From contig PWIZ01000001.1 in NCBI GenBank assembly GCA_003560175.1, positions 1 through 8,551 of the forward strand: a stretch of DNA of 8,551 nucleotides. Reading direction: 5' to 3'. The translations under genes were made by a program, and so were the position numbers. This stretch comes from Halomonas sp. Its GTDB lineage: Bacteria > Pseudomonadota > Gammaproteobacteria > Pseudomonadales > Halomonadaceae. Each line of letters starts with the position of its first letter. The first letter of the stretch is position 1. The notes beneath the pieces are model-generated. The model searched no databases, was not told the DNA's origin, and saw only the letters and a program-made list of their open reading frames with translations. Shown piece after piece: positions 8,378 through 8,551 of this stretch.

Positions 8378-8551
8378 ATGATCGTCCGCTGGGAAACCGA
8401 CCATGACTATGTGCTGGTGCATATCCACCAGGACATGTTCAGCGACTGGATCTTCAGCCGCGCCTGGGGGCAGATCGGCACCCAGTTCGGGGGCCTCAAG
8501 CATCAGCTGGCCGATGACCATGATCAGGCGCTGATGTGGCTGGCCGACGAG
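8378..8551 (+). CDS. WGR-domain protein (N-terminal part; runs off right edge)
   Basis: 58 codons from ATG 8378, preceded by AGGAG five bases upstream, remain open to the window end. The peptide YVLVHIHQDMFSDWIFSRAWGQIGTQFGGLKHQLADDHDQALMWL fits the WGR domain: the beta strands before a D-W-x-x-x-R-x-W-G-x-I-G core and the following helix. In bacteria this domain occurs alone or fused to other domains, and in eukaryotic PARP1 it binds DNA; the role of the stand-alone bacterial forms is poorly known. The rest of the gene is outside the window, so it cannot be said whether other domains follow. Confidence 0.8.
   Translation, partial: MIVRWETDHDYVLVHIHQDMFSDWIFSRAWGQIGTQFGGLKHQLADDHDQALMWLADE

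Overview
The window is GC-rich (by eye mid-60s %), densely coded DNA from a gammaproteobacterium. A PdxB-type erythronate-4-phosphate dehydrogenase, a four-part hybrid kinase with HPt, and the codon use together fit a Halomonas-like organism, but that placement is inference. There are no tRNAs, rRNAs, IS elements, CRISPR arrays or phage genes.

Layout. Positions 1-820 (-) hold the N-terminal part of a membrane sensor with a Cache-like periplasmic domain; its output domain lies outside the window. Just upstream of it, 916-1632 (-) encodes an OmpR-family response regulator (RR1). Divergent from RR1, 1770-2282 (+) encodes a secreted small protein of the sulfite-oxidase/molybdopterin-binding fold that has no cysteine, and 2291-4537 (+) encodes a hybrid histidine kinase (TM - periplasmic - TM - HisKA - HATPase - REC - HPt). 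The kinase gene runs tail to tail into 4498-5196 (-), a second OmpR-family regulator (RR2) that is a clear paralogue of RR1. Next come a REC-EAL c-di-GMP phosphodiesterase (5622-6830, -) and an overlapping small gene (5356-5667 or 5625, -) for a protein that looks like an HPt domain without its histidine. A minus-strand terminator (6950-6972) separates this cluster from pdxB (7127-8284, -) and a divergent WGR-domain gene (8378 to the edge, +).

How it may work together. Positions 1-6923 look like one signalling island. A periplasmic cofactor-less 'pseudo-oxidoreductase' is co-encoded with a phosphorelay kinase. Two paralogous DNA-binding regulators flank that kinase. A response-regulator phosphodiesterase with a degenerate HPt partner, and a Cache sensor that may carry a GGDEF or kinase output, complete it. 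The main new observation is a shared direct-repeat motif, TGTCA-N5-TGTKAC, upstream of RR1, RR2 and the REC-EAL gene in the same orientation relative to each. It has the size and helical phasing of an OmpR/PhoB-type operator and would tie the three units into one regulon. pdxB and the WGR gene appear to be ordinary neighbours unrelated to it.
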